Source of the DNA: an uncultured Bacteroidales bacterium
GTDB taxonomy: Bacteria; Bacteroidota; Bacteroidia; Bacteroidales; UBA932
Length of the DNA: 33,905 nt
Direction of reading: 5' to 3'
Assembly (NCBI GenBank): GCA_900320795.1
Contig: ONTQ01000026.1
Location: 7,743-41,647, forward strand
Shown: piece by piece, positions 1 through 7,770 of the stretch
How the letters are laid out: the number at the start of each line of letters is the position of its first letter
How positions within the stretch are numbered: the stretch's first letter is position 1
The notes under the pieces: generated by a model
What the model was told of the DNA's origin: nothing
The model's database searches: none
Seen by the model: the letters and a program-made list of their open reading frames with translations, nothing else
Translations under genes and position numbers: made by a program

Positions 1-495
1 TTCTCGGGCAAGAAAATCGAGTACTTCGACCCCGAGGAGAACACCTCCTACACCCCGTACGTCATCGAAACCTCCATCGGCGTTGACCGCATGTGCCTGG
101 CCGTCCTGGCCCATTCCTACACCGTCGAAAAACTCGAAAATGGCGAAGAGCGCGTTGTCATGAAGATTCCCGCTCCGCTGGCCCCGATCAAGGTGGCAGT
201 TATGCCGCTCGTGAAGAAAGACGGCCTGCCGGAACTGGCCCAGAAAGTGGTGGACTGCCTCAAGTACGACTTCTCCTACCAGTACGACGAAAAAGACTCC
301 ATCGGCAAGCGTTACCGCCGTCAGGATGCCATCGGCACGCCTTTCTGCGTGACCGTTGACCACGACAGCCTGAATGACGGCTGCGTCACCGTACGCGACC
401 GCGACAACATGACCCAGGAGCGCGTCAAGATAGAAGACCTCCGCGCCCTGATCGAGAAGAAGGTTTCCCTTACCAATCTTCTCCGTAACCTGTAA
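1..495 (+). CDS. glyS: glycyl-tRNA synthetase, C-terminal part (5' end outside window)
   Basis: Charges tRNA-Gly with glycine in the cytoplasm. The reading frame is open from base 1, so only the last 164 residues are present. The text YTPYVIETSIGVDRMCLAVL (about residues 18-37 of the fragment) matches class II motif 3 of the single-chain dimeric glycyl-tRNA synthetase (ESxGVDR). The remainder (PAPLAPIKVAVMPLVKKDG onward) is the anticodon-binding domain, including a GKRYRRQDAIGTPFCVTVD stretch typical of the class IIa anticodon-binding fold. This is the alpha2 type, not the alpha/beta tetramer type. The gene ends 15 bp before the next ORF, which may be co-transcribed. Identification is firm; only the 5' part is missing. 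Confidence 0.96.
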   Translation, partial: FSGKKIEYFDPEENTSYTPYVIETSIGVDRMCLAVLAHSYTVEKLENGEERVVMKIPAPLAPIKVAVMPLVKKDGLPELAQKVVDCLKYDFSYQYDEKDSIGKRYRRQDAIGTPFCVTVDHDSLNDGCVTVRDRDNMTQERVKIEDLRALIEKKVSLTNLLRNL

Positions 496-510
496 TAGAT
501 TGTAAGCCAA

Positions 511-1083
511 ATGCTTACTCTGTTCATAACGGCCGTTCTGGCTACGCTGGTGCTCTATTTCTGGGCGCGCAAGGCCCTCCTGGAGAAACAACTCCTCCAG
601 GAAAGGGAAGAAAACGAGCGCATCATGTCTGTTGCCGAAGACTTGCAGAAAAGACTGGGCAAGTTGCAGGAGCAGCGGAAAGAGAGCACCGGCGGGCTCG
701 GAATGGACATGCTGGACCGGCTGTGCGAACAGTACTATGTCTATGAAGGCACCGACAACCTTCAGCCCAAAATCCTGAAGGAAGTGAAGAGCCTGGTGGA
801 AGGTCTCCGCAGCGACCCCTCCGTCCAGCGCTCGTTGGAACAATCGCTGAACGAAAAAAATGACCAGGTCATGGTCCGTTTGCGGACGGCTTTCCCCAAG
901 TGGAAAGAAGAAGATTTCCTCCTTTACATTTTTGCGGCGTCCGGCTTCTCCACCACCACTATTTCTGCACTTTTGGAGAAGGAAAAACCCTACGTTTACA
1001 ACCGGATTTATCGGCTGAAGGAAAGAATCAAGAACGCTGGTACAACGGATAAAGACTTGTTCCTTAGTTGTTTAGAGCATTAA
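511..1083 (+). CDS. membrane-anchored coiled-coil protein with C-terminal helix-turn-helix-like domain
   Basis: A 190-residue protein. Residues 2-17 form one hydrophobic helix at the very N-terminus, followed by a charged coiled coil (about 20-55). The C-terminal part (about 130-180, FLLYIFAASGFSTTTISALL then EKPYVYNRIYRLKERIK) looks like the winged/LuxR-like helix-turn-helix that ends many Bacteroidota TPR or sensor-type membrane regulators. Here the sensory part is missing and only the anchor, coil and HTH-like end remain. It lies 15 bp after glyS in the same direction. I infer a membrane-bound DNA-binding or regulatory protein; the target is unknown. The family resemblance is by eye only. 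Confidence 0.7.
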   Translation: MLTLFITAVLATLVLYFWARKALLEKQLLQEREENERIMSVAEDLQKRLGKLQEQRKESTGGLGMDMLDRLCEQYYVYEGTDNLQPKILKEVKSLVEGLRSDPSVQRSLEQSLNEKNDQVMVRLRTAFPKWKEEDFLLYIFAASGFSTTTISALLEKEKPYVYNRIYRLKERIKNAGTTDKDLFLSCLEH

Positions 1084-1140
1084 ATACCAGAGTACGGGAA
1101 AAACGCAAAAATTTGATGGTAACCGTCAGGATACCCCCTA

Positions 1141-1215
1141 TCTGCGAGAATTTTGCAAAGAGGTGTGTTTTTAACTAATTGATAATCAAATAATTAACAC
1201 CTTCTTTCTGCGAGA
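1141..1215. repeat. AT-rich inverted repeat bracketed by TCTGCGAGA direct repeats
   Basis: The 214-bp gap 1084-1297 holds no gene. It contains an inverted repeat with outer arms AGGTGT (1161-1166) and ACACCT (1197-1202) and a near-palindromic AT-rich centre. The 9-mer TCTGCGAGA flanks it on both sides (1141-1149 and 1207-1215). It sits just upstream of the tonB promoter. It could be an operator for tonB or the end of the upstream transcript. Confidence 0.5.
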
Positions 1216-1232
1216 TTCTTTTTCTTTTTTTC

Positions 1233-1264
1233 TTTGGGGACTGAAAAAACGCGCATTATCTTTG
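1233..1264 (+). promoter_or_regulatory. Bacteroidota-type promoter of tonB
   Basis: TTTG at 1233-1236, 20 bases, then TATCTTTG at 1257-1264. This fits the Bacteroidota housekeeping promoter (TTTG, 19-21 bases, TAnnTTTG) exactly. The predicted start lies about 25-30 bases before the tonB ATG. Confidence 0.8.
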
Positions 1265-1297
1265 CATCAGAGAAAATAACCACAAACAAATCATAAG

Positions 1298-1990
1298 ATG
1301 GAAGTCAAAAAATCACCCAAAGCCAGCCTTGAGAACAAGAGATTGCTCTTTACGGAGATTGGTCTTGTCGTTGCTCTCGGCATCGTCTATGGGGCCTTCA
1401 ACTGGTCCTCCAAAGACGCGCAGGTAGCCGTCCTCGAAGACACCACCCAGGTGGTTGTCGAAGAAGAGATGGTAGCTATCCAGAACGAGCTTCCCCCGCC
1501 CCCGCCGGAGGCTCCGTCCATTCCCGTTCTGTCCGACCAAATCGACATCGTGGACGATGACATCAAGTTGGACGACGACCTTTTCATGAACTTGGAAGAT
1601 AACAACCAGGCCGTGGAAATCCAGGACTACAAAGAGGCTGTGGTGGAAGAAGAGGAAGTGGAAGAGGAAGCCATTCCGTTCCAGCTCGTGGAAACCAAGC
1701 CTTCCTTCAACGGTGGAGACGCCAACGAGTTCTCCAAATGGGTGAACTCCAAGCTCGTCTATCCTGAAATCGCCAAGGAAAACGGTGTGCAGGGTCGTGT
1801 CACCCTCCAGTTCACCGTAGAGGCCGACGGCCGCGTAACCAACGTGAAGGTTCTCCGTGGTGTTGACGAGTCCCTGGACAAGGAAGCTGTCCGCGTCGTT
1901 TCCAGCTCCCCCAAGTGGAAGCCCGGCAAGCAGCGTGACCGCGCCGTAAAGGTAACCTACACCTTCCCGGTAATCTTCCAGCTCCGCTAA
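1298..1990 (+). CDS. tonB: energy transducer TonB
   Basis: Transfers proton-motive energy from ExbB/ExbD in the inner membrane to TonB-dependent receptors in the outer membrane. A single N-terminal membrane helix (about residues 17-34) is followed by a periplasmic stretch with a proline run (66-70) and very acidic spacers. The C-terminal TonB domain covers about 133-230 and shows the usual landmarks: YPEIAKENGVQGRVTLQFTV, VLRGVDESLDKEAVRVV, and the PKWKPGKQ loop. At 230 residues it has the usual length for the Bacteroides type. It stands alone with its own promoter and terminator, without exbB/exbD next to it. The large TonB-dependent receptor downstream is a plausible client. Confidence 0.93.
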   Translation: MEVKKSPKASLENKRLLFTEIGLVVALGIVYGAFNWSSKDAQVAVLEDTTQVVVEEEMVAIQNELPPPPPEAPSIPVLSDQIDIVDDDIKLDDDLFMNLEDNNQAVEIQDYKEAVVEEEEVEEEAIPFQLVETKPSFNGGDANEFSKWVNSKLVYPEIAKENGVQGRVTLQFTVEADGRVTNVKVLRGVDESLDKEAVRVVSSSPKWKPGKQRDRAVKVTYTFPVIFQLR

Positions 1991-2010
1991 AGGAACTCCC
2001 TGTTAAGAAT

Positions 2011-2044
2011 AATGGCCTGCAGGTTTTCTGCCGGCCATTTTTTT
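2011..2044 (+). terminator. rho-independent terminator after tonB
   Basis: Stem AATGGCCTGCAG / CTGCCGGCCATT with a short loop and one mismatch, followed by a T run (2038-2044). Confidence 0.85.
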
Positions 2045-2074
2045 CGTGCTTTATCGTGTCCCGGACAGGTACAA

Positions 2075-2122
2075 ATCCCCATAAATGGGGATAGGGGCCG
2101 AGGGGAAAATGACCTAACTTTG
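2075..2122 (+). promoter_or_regulatory. promoter of the ABC/DUF4857 operon with palindromic element
   Basis: TAACTTTG at 2115-2122 matches the -7 box. The expected -33 TTTG is absent. In its place lies a perfect 18-bp palindrome, ATCCCCATAAATGGGGAT (2075-2092). The half AAATGGGGAT (2083-2092) recurs at 4599-4608 with the same 22-base spacing to a -7 box. It is likely a regulator site shared by both operons. Confidence 0.7.
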
Positions 2123-2143
2123 CAGTCGTAAAAAAGCAAACGT

Positions 2144-2863
2144 ATGCAAGAACCAGTCATTTCCTGCGAACATCTGACGCATTTCTACGGAAAGCGCAAG
2201 ATTTACGAGGACCTGAATTTCACGGTGGAGCCGGGCCGCATCGTGGGCCTCCTGGGCAAAAACGGAACCGGCAAAACCACTACCATCAACATCCTGATGG
2301 GCTACCTGAAGCCCCAGAGCGGCCGATGCTCCCTCTTCGGAGAGGACGTCCAGCACATCAGCCCCGAAACCCGCCGGCGCATCGCCCTTCTGCTGGAAGG
2401 CCATGTGCAGTATTCCTACATGAGTATCGGCCAGATAGAAAAATTCTACAGCGCCTTTTACCCCAAATGGAACCGGGACGCCTACTACGGCCTCATGGAA
2501 AAACTGAAGGTGGCGCCCGGGCAGAAGATAGCCCGCATGTCCAACGGACAGCGTTCCCAGGTGGCCCTGGGGCTCATTCTGGCGCAGAATGCCGACCTCC
2601 TGGTCCTGGACGATTTCTCCCTGGGCCTGGACCCCGGTTACAGGCGCCTGTTCTGCGAGTACCTGAGGGATTACGCCAAGGCGGAGGGCAAGACCGTCTT
2701 CCTCACCTCCCACATCATCCAGGACCTGGAGAAACTGGTGGACGAGGTCATCATCATGGACTACGGCAGCATCCTGGTGCAGGAAAGCGCCGCTTCCCTG
2801 ATGGGCCGATATCCCGGAATGACCCTGGAGGACATTTTCATCGAACTGACCGGAAAGTATTAG
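2144..2863 (+). CDS. ABC transporter ATP-binding protein
   Basis: A 239-residue ATPase subunit that would pair with the permease encoded next. Walker A is GLLGKNGTGKTTT (about 36-48). The signature is MSNGQRSQVALGL instead of LSGGQ. Walker B is LLVLDDFSLGLDPGYRR, so the usual catalytic glutamate after the Walker B aspartate is an aspartate. The switch histidine is in FLTSHII. It resembles the YtrB/CcmA-like group of small exporters or bacitracin-type ABC ATPases in Bacteroidota. It is first in an operon with a permease and a DUF4857 protein. Substrate unknown. The variant Walker B suggests slow or altered hydrolysis, though a D at this place may be normal for this subfamily. Confidence 0.9.
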   Translation: MQEPVISCEHLTHFYGKRKIYEDLNFTVEPGRIVGLLGKNGTGKTTTINILMGYLKPQSGRCSLFGEDVQHISPETRRRIALLLEGHVQYSYMSIGQIEKFYSAFYPKWNRDAYYGLMEKLKVAPGQKIARMSNGQRSQVALGLILAQNADLLVLDDFSLGLDPGYRRLFCEYLRDYAKAEGKTVFLTSHIIQDLEKLVDEVIIMDYGSILVQESAASLMGRYPGMTLEDIFIELTGKY

Positions 2864-2888
2864 ATTCTTCCACTTTGCTCAGAATGAC
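2863..2888. repeat. short dispersed repeat between ATPase and permease genes
   Basis: The reverse complement reads GTCATTCTGAGC, then a short variable centre, then GAAGAATC. The same ends (GTCATTCTGgAGC ... GAAGAATC) appear inside the TolC-like gene at 32617-32665. It fills the whole gap between the stop of the ATPase gene (which it overlaps by one base) and the start of the permease gene. It looks like a small dispersed intergenic repeat. Confidence 0.55.
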
Positions 2889-3566
2889 ATGCTTATGAAT
2901 AAAATGATACTATACAAGGAGTGGCTCAAGACCCGGTGGATTCTTCTGGGAATCGCCTTGGTGACGGCTGCCCTTACCGCTTACTGCTTCCTGAACCTCA
3001 CCAAAGTGGTGCAGATCCGGGGGGCGGAACTCCTCTGGGAAACCCTCGTGAACAAAGAAACCGTTCTCACCGAGATTCTCCGTTATGTTCCCGCCATTGC
3101 CGGCGCCATCCTGGCCCTTTCGCAGTGGATTCCCGAAATCCAGCGGAAACGCCTCAAACTCACCCTTCATCTGCCCTATAGCCAGAACGGAATGCTGGCC
3201 GTTATTACAGCCTATGGCTTGGTGGTCCTTACCGTGCTGTTTGTCCTTCAGGCCATCGCAAGCGCCTGGGCATTAAGCGCTTGGGTTCCGGCGGAACTGG
3301 TCGTCCGCGTTCTCAGGACCATGGCCGTATGGTACTTGGCCGGCTGGGCTGCGTACCTGTTCACATCGGCCCTGTGCCTGGAACCTACCTGGCGCATGCG
3401 GGTGGCAGTGCTGCTGGTGGCGGCCGGGGTTCTGCGCCTGATGTTCCTTTCCGGCGTTCCGGAGGCCTACAACGGCTTTTTCCCCTGGCTCCTCGTGTAT
3501 GTACTGCTCTCCGGCGGTCTTCTTTTCTCCGGAGTCGCCCGTTTCAAAGAAGGACTTCAAGACTGA
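2889..3566 (+). CDS. ABC transporter permease-like membrane protein
   Basis: A 225-residue protein with about six hydrophobic helices (around 17-34, 67-82, 100-125, 140-160, 172-190 and 197-215). It lies directly after the ATPase gene, and its length and layout fit the membrane subunit of a two-component ABC transporter of ABC-2 style. The start can be the ATG at 2889 or the one at 2895 (MNKMILYKEW); the latter reads more naturally. The substrate is unknown. The region QWIPEIQRKRLKLTLHLPYS between helices 2 and 3 is a charged cytoplasmic loop that could couple to the ATPase. Confidence 0.8.
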   Translation: MLMNKMILYKEWLKTRWILLGIALVTAALTAYCFLNLTKVVQIRGAELLWETLVNKETVLTEILRYVPAIAGAILALSQWIPEIQRKRLKLTLHLPYSQNGMLAVITAYGLVVLTVLFVLQAIASAWALSAWVPAELVVRVLRTMAVWYLAGWAAYLFTSALCLEPTWRMRVAVLLVAAGVLRLMFLSGVPEAYNGFFPWLLVYVLLSGGLLFSGVARFKEGLQD

Positions 3567-3572
3567 TCGGCC

Positions 3573-4589
3573 ATGAAAAACTACGGAAAGATATTTCTCA
3601 TCGCCTCCTGCGCCATCCTGCTTCTGTGGATAGTGCCCTGGCTGTATAACCTGATAACCCTCAAATCCTACTCCACGCCCTTCACGCTGTACAGCTGCAC
3701 CCTGCACGACTTCGCGTCCCTGGATCGCGGCGAGGGCAAAAGTTTCCAATTCATCGATACCAGGGGAAACGTCCACGGCGACGAAGCCCAGCCCATGTTC
3801 TATGCTTCCGTGCTGGCTTCCCGCGGCGCCCTGCCCGACACCGTCGAAGGCCGCCACGTAACCCTGGAAGAAATTGAGTATAACTCGGTTATCGCCACCT
3901 CCGACCCCAAGGAAATCAACCGCACCCTTCCGCCGGTTTATCTTTTGATGGAAAGCGTACCGGAGCGCCTGGAACTCAAGGATCCCGAAGACGCCCTCGT
4001 GAGCCGCGCCCGGAGCATCGATATCGTGGAAATGGCCACCAACAAGGTCCGGGAGCAGAAAACGGCCCTGTTCAATGATGCGCTCAGGAAGCAGGGCTTC
4101 GTGTATCCCGCCCGGCTTTTTAACGGCAAACCCAGTCACCGCAAGGAGTACGACGAAGGCTACCTGGTCACCGACGCCGAGAACAAACTCTACCAGGTGA
4201 AACAGGTGAACGACACCGTCACCGTGCGTCACTTCCCCGAGGCCGATGCCCTGAACCTGAAATTTGTGATGATCACGGAGTTCGGGAACCACGCCACCCT
4301 GGGCTATCTGGTGAGCGCCGACAACCGCCTTCACATGCTTCTTCCGGACGGCCGCGTGATTCCCACCGAAGTGTCCTTCACCCCTGAAAAAGAAGACCTT
4401 CTGGTCGTCGGAGACATGTTTTACTACACCATCAAGACCTCTACCGGCAAAGGAGAGCGTTTCTGGGCGCTCCGCAGCAGCGATTTCTCCCTGGCCGATA
4501 CCCTCAGCCGCGAATACCCCCGCGAGCGGTCCTTCCCCGGTTTGCGCTTCACCTCTTCTAACGACGGATGGGTTAAACCCCGGCTGTAA
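3573..4589 (+). CDS. DUF4857 domain-containing protein
   Basis: A 338-residue protein with one N-terminal hydrophobic segment (about 8-25, a membrane anchor or uncleaved signal) and a large soluble domain. It starts 6 bp after the permease gene. I recognise it as the DUF4857 family, known in Bacteroides next to ABC transporter genes; the function is not known. The mature part has acidic and aromatic stretches and a late segment of beta-propeller-like strands (MLLPDGRVIPTEVSFTP, VVGDMFYYTIKTS). By position it should be the periplasmic or membrane partner of the ABC transporter. Confidence 0.75.
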   Translation: MKNYGKIFLIASCAILLLWIVPWLYNLITLKSYSTPFTLYSCTLHDFASLDRGEGKSFQFIDTRGNVHGDEAQPMFYASVLASRGALPDTVEGRHVTLEEIEYNSVIATSDPKEINRTLPPVYLLMESVPERLELKDPEDALVSRARSIDIVEMATNKVREQKTALFNDALRKQGFVYPARLFNGKPSHRKEYDEGYLVTDAENKLYQVKQVNDTVTVRHFPEADALNLKFVMITEFGNHATLGYLVSADNRLHMLLPDGRVIPTEVSFTPEKEDLLVVGDMFYYTIKTSTGKGERFWALRSSDFSLADTLSREYPRERSFPGLRFTSSNDGWVKPRL

Positions 4590-4598
4590 AATACCTAA

Positions 4599-4638
4599 AA
4601 ATGGGGATTGGCGTGCATGCGCGCGCGTATTACCTTTG
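4599..4638 (+). promoter_or_regulatory. promoter of the TonB receptor operon with shared AAATGGGGAT element
   Basis: TACCTTTG (4631-4638) is the -7 box. AAATGGGGAT at 4599-4608 lies 22 bases upstream, the same spacing as at 2083-2122. The element overlaps the place of the -33 box (ATTG at 4607-4610, 20 bases from the -7). Confidence 0.7.
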
Positions 4639-4657
4639 CAGTCCACATTGACAGAAG

Positions 4658-7378
4658 GTGACTGTAAAGCAAATTCATACTGTAGTGCTGACTTTCCTGC
4701 TTTGCTGCTTGCATGCGGCGGGGCAGGAAGTTTTTTCCGGCATTGTGAAAGATGCGTCCACCGGGGAGCCCGTTCCAGGCGCCGCCATCACCCAGGGAAA
4801 AAACTGGGCCCTGACGGATTCCACGGGCGTTTTTCGGTTGAAAACCCGCGAAACCGGGGCCATCACCATTACGTCCATGGGCTATAAGACACTCCGGACC
4901 GCCCTTGTGAACGGGGGTACCTACCGCCTCAAGCAGGACATATTATCCCTGCAGGAGGTCATCATTACCGCCCAGGAAAACCACGGCCTCACCTCCTCTT
5001 CCAAAATCGGGGCCGATGCCATCGCCCACATCCAGCCCTCCAGCATAGCCGACATCCTGGAGCTCCTGCCGGGCGGAACGTCCGGAAATCCGGCCCTGGG
5101 TTCCCCGCAAATCGTTAACCTGCGCTCTGCCGGTTCCCTTTCGTCAGACTATGCCACATCGGCCCTGGGAACGCAGTTCTCCATCGACGGAAAGCCCCTG
5201 GGCAACAACGCCAACCTGCAATATACCCCTGCCTTCAGCAACCTGGGTTCCAATTATGTGAACCTGGGAACGGATATGCGCACCATCGGCACGGAAGATA
5301 TTGAAACCGTGGATGTGGTGCGCGGCATCGCCTCCGTGGAGCACGGAGACCTCACCAGCGGCCTCATCCAGATCAAGCGCATCAAGGGCGGAAACAACCT
5401 CCGGGCCCGTTTCAAGAGCGATATGACCTCCAAACTGGTCTATGCGGGAAAGGGTTTCGAGTGGGGCGGAAAAGAGCGCCGCACCATAAACGCCAGCGTC
5501 AATTACCTCGATTCCCGCTCCGATCCCCGGAACGTCCGCCAGAACTACAAACGCCTCACCGGCAGCCTCCGCGGCGGCCGCACATGGGCAGGCCGGGAGC
5601 ACTTTATCCATATCTTCAACGCCAGCCTGGACTACACCGGCTCCTTCGACGACCGCAAAAGCGACCAGGACATCGACGAAGTGGACGGACTTCCGGCCGA
5701 AACTTACCGTTCCGCCTACAACCGCTTCCAACTGGGGGCCGACTACACCCTCCAGGCCAAGGAAAACGACGCCTTCTTCCGCTCCCTCAGCGTAAACACT
5801 TCCTTCAGTTACGAGCGAGACCTCATCGACCGCTGGAAAAACGTCATCCTGTCTTCGGAAACACCCATTTCCGTTTCGCGCGATCCCGGTGAATTCGACG
5901 CTGTCATCGTCCCCATGCGCTACGAAGCCACCCTCCAGGTGGACGGAAGGCCGTTTTACGCCTTCGTCAGCGCCGTGGCCCGCTTCCGGAAAGGCATCCA
6001 CCACATCAAGGCCGGGGCCGAATGGAACTTCGACAAAAACTTCGGCCGGGGCACCATTTTCGACGTCATGCGCCCCTTTACCACCTCCATGAACTCCCGT
6101 CCGCGCGCCTATTATGACATCCCCGCCGACAGCCAACTGGCCTTCTTCGCAGAGGAAAACCTCCGCTTCCCGCTGGGCCCCTTCACCGTGGAAGGCATGG
6201 TGGGCCTGAGAATGTCCATGCTCCTGGGGGCCGACAAATCCTACGCCATCCAGGCCAAACCCTACCTGGACCCGCGCGCCAACCTTCGCCTGGAGATGCC
6301 CCAGGCCCTCCTTTGGGGGTACAAGTTGGAAAGCGGTCTCTACGGCGGCGTGGGCCTTCACAGCAAGTTCCCGACCATGGAGATGCTCTACCCGGAAACC
6401 ATCTATTCCGACAAACTCCAGATGAACTACTGGCCCAATGAAAGGGAACTCCGCCGCATCAACATGCTGGTATTCACCATCAATCCGGTGAACCGGGAAC
6501 TGGGCGCCGCCCGCAACGTGAAATGGGAAATCGGGGCCGATGCTTCCTGGAACGGCTGGACGGCCTCCGTGGACTATTTCGTGGAGGACATGACCTCCGG
6601 CTTCCGTGGCGGCAGCGAGTATATGCAGCTCATTTCCAAGGACTATGACGAGCAGGCCATCGACAAGGGCGCCCTCACGGGCCCGCCTTCCCTGGAAACC
6701 ACGCCCTACGTGATGGACACCACTCTGGTGTCTTTCGGCCTGTCCACCAACGGCAGCCGCACCCTTAAAAGAGGCATCGAATACACCCTGGCCACAGGCC
6801 GCATCCCCGTCATTAACACCCGCCTTACGGTGAACGGAGCCTGGTTCCTCACCCGGTACATGAACAGCCAGCCGGAGTACCAGCGCCCTTCCTCTGTCAT
6901 CAACGGCAAGCCCTACCCCTATATCGGCATTTACGAAAAGAACGACAGCTACCTCTACGAGTCGTTCAACACGAATTTCATGTTCGATACGCAGGTGCCC
7001 CGTCTCGGGCTCATCTTCTCCACTTCGTTTCAGTGCACCTGGTTCACCGGGCAGCAGACGATGGCCGATGATTCCCGCCCCGTCGCCTATCTGGACAAAA
7101 ACCTGCAGCGGCACCCCTACACCGACGCTTCCGATGCCGACGGCATCCTGCACCAGATGGTACGGGAGTTCTCCGGCGCCCTGCTGGACTACCGCCGCGT
7201 CCCTTTCTATATGAATGTTAACCTCAAGGCCACCAAGAAACTGTTCCGCGACAGAGCCACGGTGTCCGTTTTCGTAAACCGGTTCTTCACCGTTGCGCCC
7301 GACTACGAGGTGAACGGCGTGGTGAAGCGCCGCTCCGCAACGCCGTACTTCGGCATGGAACTGATGCTCAACCTATGA
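4658..7378 (+). CDS. TonB-dependent outer-membrane receptor
   Basis: Imports a scarce ligand across the outer membrane using TonB energy. The 906-residue protein has a signal peptide (to about residue 22), a carboxypeptidase-regulatory-like beta domain (about 25-105, FSGIVKDASTGEPVPGAAI), a plug (about 120-240, with DILELLPGG, FSIDGKPL and IETVDVVRGIASVEHGDLTSGLIQIK) and a 22-strand-type barrel to the C-terminus. The start is uncertain: GTG at 4658 overlaps an AGAAGG ribosome-binding-like motif, and a second GTG at 4685 would still give a signal peptide. It is not a SusC: no SusD gene follows. Its stop overlaps the next start by 4 bp (ATGA). Possible ligands are metal chelates, haem or a cofactor; the sequence does not decide. 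Confidence 0.92.
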   Translation: MTVKQIHTVVLTFLLCCLHAAGQEVFSGIVKDASTGEPVPGAAITQGKNWALTDSTGVFRLKTRETGAITITSMGYKTLRTALVNGGTYRLKQDILSLQEVIITAQENHGLTSSSKIGADAIAHIQPSSIADILELLPGGTSGNPALGSPQIVNLRSAGSLSSDYATSALGTQFSIDGKPLGNNANLQYTPAFSNLGSNYVNLGTDMRTIGTEDIETVDVVRGIASVEHGDLTSGLIQIKRIKGGNNLRARFKSDMTSKLVYAGKGFEWGGKERRTINASVNYLDSRSDPRNVRQNYKRLTGSLRGGRTWAGREHFIHIFNASLDYTGSFDDRKSDQDIDEVDGLPAETYRSAYNRFQLGADYTLQAKENDAFFRSLSVNTSFSYERDLIDRWKNVILSSETPISVSRDPGEFDAVIVPMRYEATLQVDGRPFYAFVSAVARFRKGIHHIKAGAEWNFDKNFGRGTIFDVMRPFTTSMNSRPRAYYDIPADSQLAFFAEENLRFPLGPFTVEGMVGLRMSMLLGADKSYAIQAKPYLDPRANLRLEMPQALLWGYKLESGLYGGVGLHSKFPTMEMLYPETIYSDKLQMNYWPNERELRRINMLVFTINPVNRELGAARNVKWEIGADASWNGWTASVDYFVEDMTSGFRGGSEYMQLISKDYDEQAIDKGALTGPPSLETTPYVMDTTLVSFGLSTNGSRTLKRGIEYTLATGRIPVINTRLTVNGAWFLTRYMNSQPEYQRPSSVINGKPYPYIGIYEKNDSYLYESFNTNFMFDTQVPRLGLIFSTSFQCTWFTGQQTMADDSRPVAYLDKNLQRHPYTDASDADGILHQMVREFSGALLDYRRVPFYMNVNLKATKKLFRDRATVSVFVNRFFTVAPDYEVNGVVKRRSATPYFGMELMLNL

Positions 7379-7770
7379 GACGTAAACTCCTTATATTGAG
7401 CCTGTTGGCGCTCGTGATAGGCGGCTGTACCAAGCCCGCCATCGGGAACCTCTACTGCCAGTTGAGCCTGCAGGCCACCCTGCCGGACGGACGCCAGGCC
7501 GTATCCATCACCGTGGATCCTGCCCTCCCCGGCAACCAGCTGCGCAACCTTAATACCGGGATATCCTATCCCTTCCCTACGTTCGTGAACAACCTGGGGC
7601 AGGTACAGGTGCAAAAAGGGGTCTATGTCATTTCCTTCGACGGAGACGCCCTCTTTGCCGACGGCAGCCATGCCACCGTGCGTTTTTCGGCATATGGGAC
7701 GCCCGCCACGGCCGTCAACCTGATGGGGGACACGGAGGTTCTGGATCTTAAACTCACCATTCTCAGATGA
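7375..7770 (+). CDS. small lipoprotein of the receptor operon, unknown family
   Basis: A 131-residue protein with a clear lipoprotein signal (LVIGGC, cysteine at about residue 18) and a beta-rich mature part (QLSLQATLPDGRQAVSITVDP, VQVQKGVYVISFDGDALFADG) that could be one immunoglobulin-like sandwich. It is tightly coupled to its neighbours by ATGA overlaps at both ends. It is probably a surface or periplasmic accessory of the TonB receptor. I do not recognise a named family. Confidence 0.75.
   Translation: MRRKLLILSLLALVIGGCTKPAIGNLYCQLSLQATLPDGRQAVSITVDPALPGNQLRNLNTGISYPFPTFVNNLGQVQVQKGVYVISFDGDALFADGSHATVRFSAYGTPATAVNLMGDTEVLDLKLTILR

Noticed and set aside
5144-7153. Long minus-strand open frame inside the TonB receptor
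   Set aside because: Shadow of the receptor gene, without promoter or recognisable motifs.
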